Of a DNA stretch of 7,011 bases, positions 6,639-7,011 are shown piece after piece. A model generated the notes under the pieces. It had not been told where the DNA came from, did no database searches, and was given only the letters and a program-made list of their open reading frames with translations. Origin of the DNA: JANXXV01 sp038230275. Its GTDB lineage: Bacteria; Acidobacteriota; Terriglobia; Bryobacterales; Bryobacteraceae. The first letter of the stretch is position 1. Every line of letters begins with the position of its first letter. The stretch lies in contig JBBRNO010000226.1 of assembly GCA_038230275.1 (NCBI GenBank), positions 1 to 7,011 of the forward strand, written 5' to 3'. The position numbers were made by a program, and so were the translations under genes.

Positions 6639-7011
6639 TCAAGCCAAGTCACGGCATTCCACAAGGTGGTTGATTCCGCGCGTGGATTGCCAAGCGGCCA
6701 AGGTGAGAGAGATAGCCAAGTCGTCGTGATGCATACCTTGGTGGTCTTTCAAATGGATGAGCTCTTTGATCAGCGCCTCTTTGGCGTGGATGGAAGGAGG
6801 GATCTTTAAAAGACCCCGTTCCATCATGATTCTCAAGTTGGAGATCAGATCGCGGCGCGGAACGAGGTAACCCCCGTGGGTCAGCGTGGGGATGCCCGCT
6901 CCCGGTAATCGTGATCGGGATCAAGTTGGCTCCGAGGCGTACGGCGCGGAATGCTTCGACAATGGGGGCTCCCACTCCGCTGGCATCGACAACCAACGTC
7001 TTCGGCGGACC
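6639..7011 (-). pseudogene. Phage terminase large-subunit-like C-terminal fragment, frameshifted and partial
   Basis: Read from the right edge, the first frame gives TLVVDASGVGAPIVEAFRAV...LIPITITGSG, the entry strand and first acidic motif of the RNase H-like nuclease domain of phage terminase large subunits. The continuation THGGYLVPRRDLISNLRIMMERG and the closing HHDDLAISLTLAAW lie in a different frame, offset by one base, ending at TGA 6641-6639. HDDL near the end is the usual second acidic motif. The switch falls around 6891-6905, where a single extra base (or two missing ones) would explain it. The gene also runs beyond the window. Inference: a decayed prophage or gene-transfer-type remnant, or a sequencing error in an intact gene. 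The match to terminase-like proteins is from recognised motifs, not a search. The remnant points the same way as the receptor gene and ends 119 bases before it. Confidence 0.62.

Overview
The window looks like chromosomal DNA from an acidobacterium, probably of the Solibacter/Bryobacter type. That placement is an inference from protein style: a 1131-residue TonB-dependent receptor with an N-terminal carboxypeptidase-regulatory-like domain and the motif LPLNGRDYNQLALLSPG, a receptor class greatly expanded in Acidobacteriota, plus a moderately GC-rich composition. No rRNA or other phylogenetic marker is present.

Layout. Bases 1-1858 are an apparently complete insertion sequence of the ISKra4 family. 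It has imperfect 22-bp terminal inverted repeats, a perfect 16-bp palindrome just before the first start codon, and two overlapping reading frames (94-495 and the -1 frame to 1823). An A8 tract carrying an in-frame A_AAA_AAA heptamer joins them, so a 576-residue transposase by -1 frameshifting is predicted. Immediately after the right repeat, with no gap, the C-terminal part of a DinB-like gene starts in the middle of its reading frame (1859-2269). The element therefore seems to have broken this gene, whose 5' part would lie left of the window.

The rest reads on the minus strand. A complete TonB-dependent receptor gene (6519 to 3124) is followed after a few tens of bases by a complete fabG-type 3-oxoacyl-ACP reductase gene (3086 or 3104 down to 2352). 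The spacing suggests co-transcription from a promoter in 6520-6638, but no functional link between the two is obvious. fabG converges on the dinB remnant across 82 bp without a visible terminator.

At the right edge (7011 to 6639, minus strand) is the C-terminal part of a phage terminase large-subunit-like protein. Its motifs are split over two frames, so it looks like a decayed prophage-type remnant. The window is thus a small patchwork: a core-metabolism-type gene and an outer-membrane receptor gene between an IS-disrupted gene on one side and a degraded phage-like gene on the other. No CRISPR array, tRNA, rRNA, riboswitch or defence system was seen. The most interesting features are the predicted frameshift control and the palindrome over the translation start of the IS.
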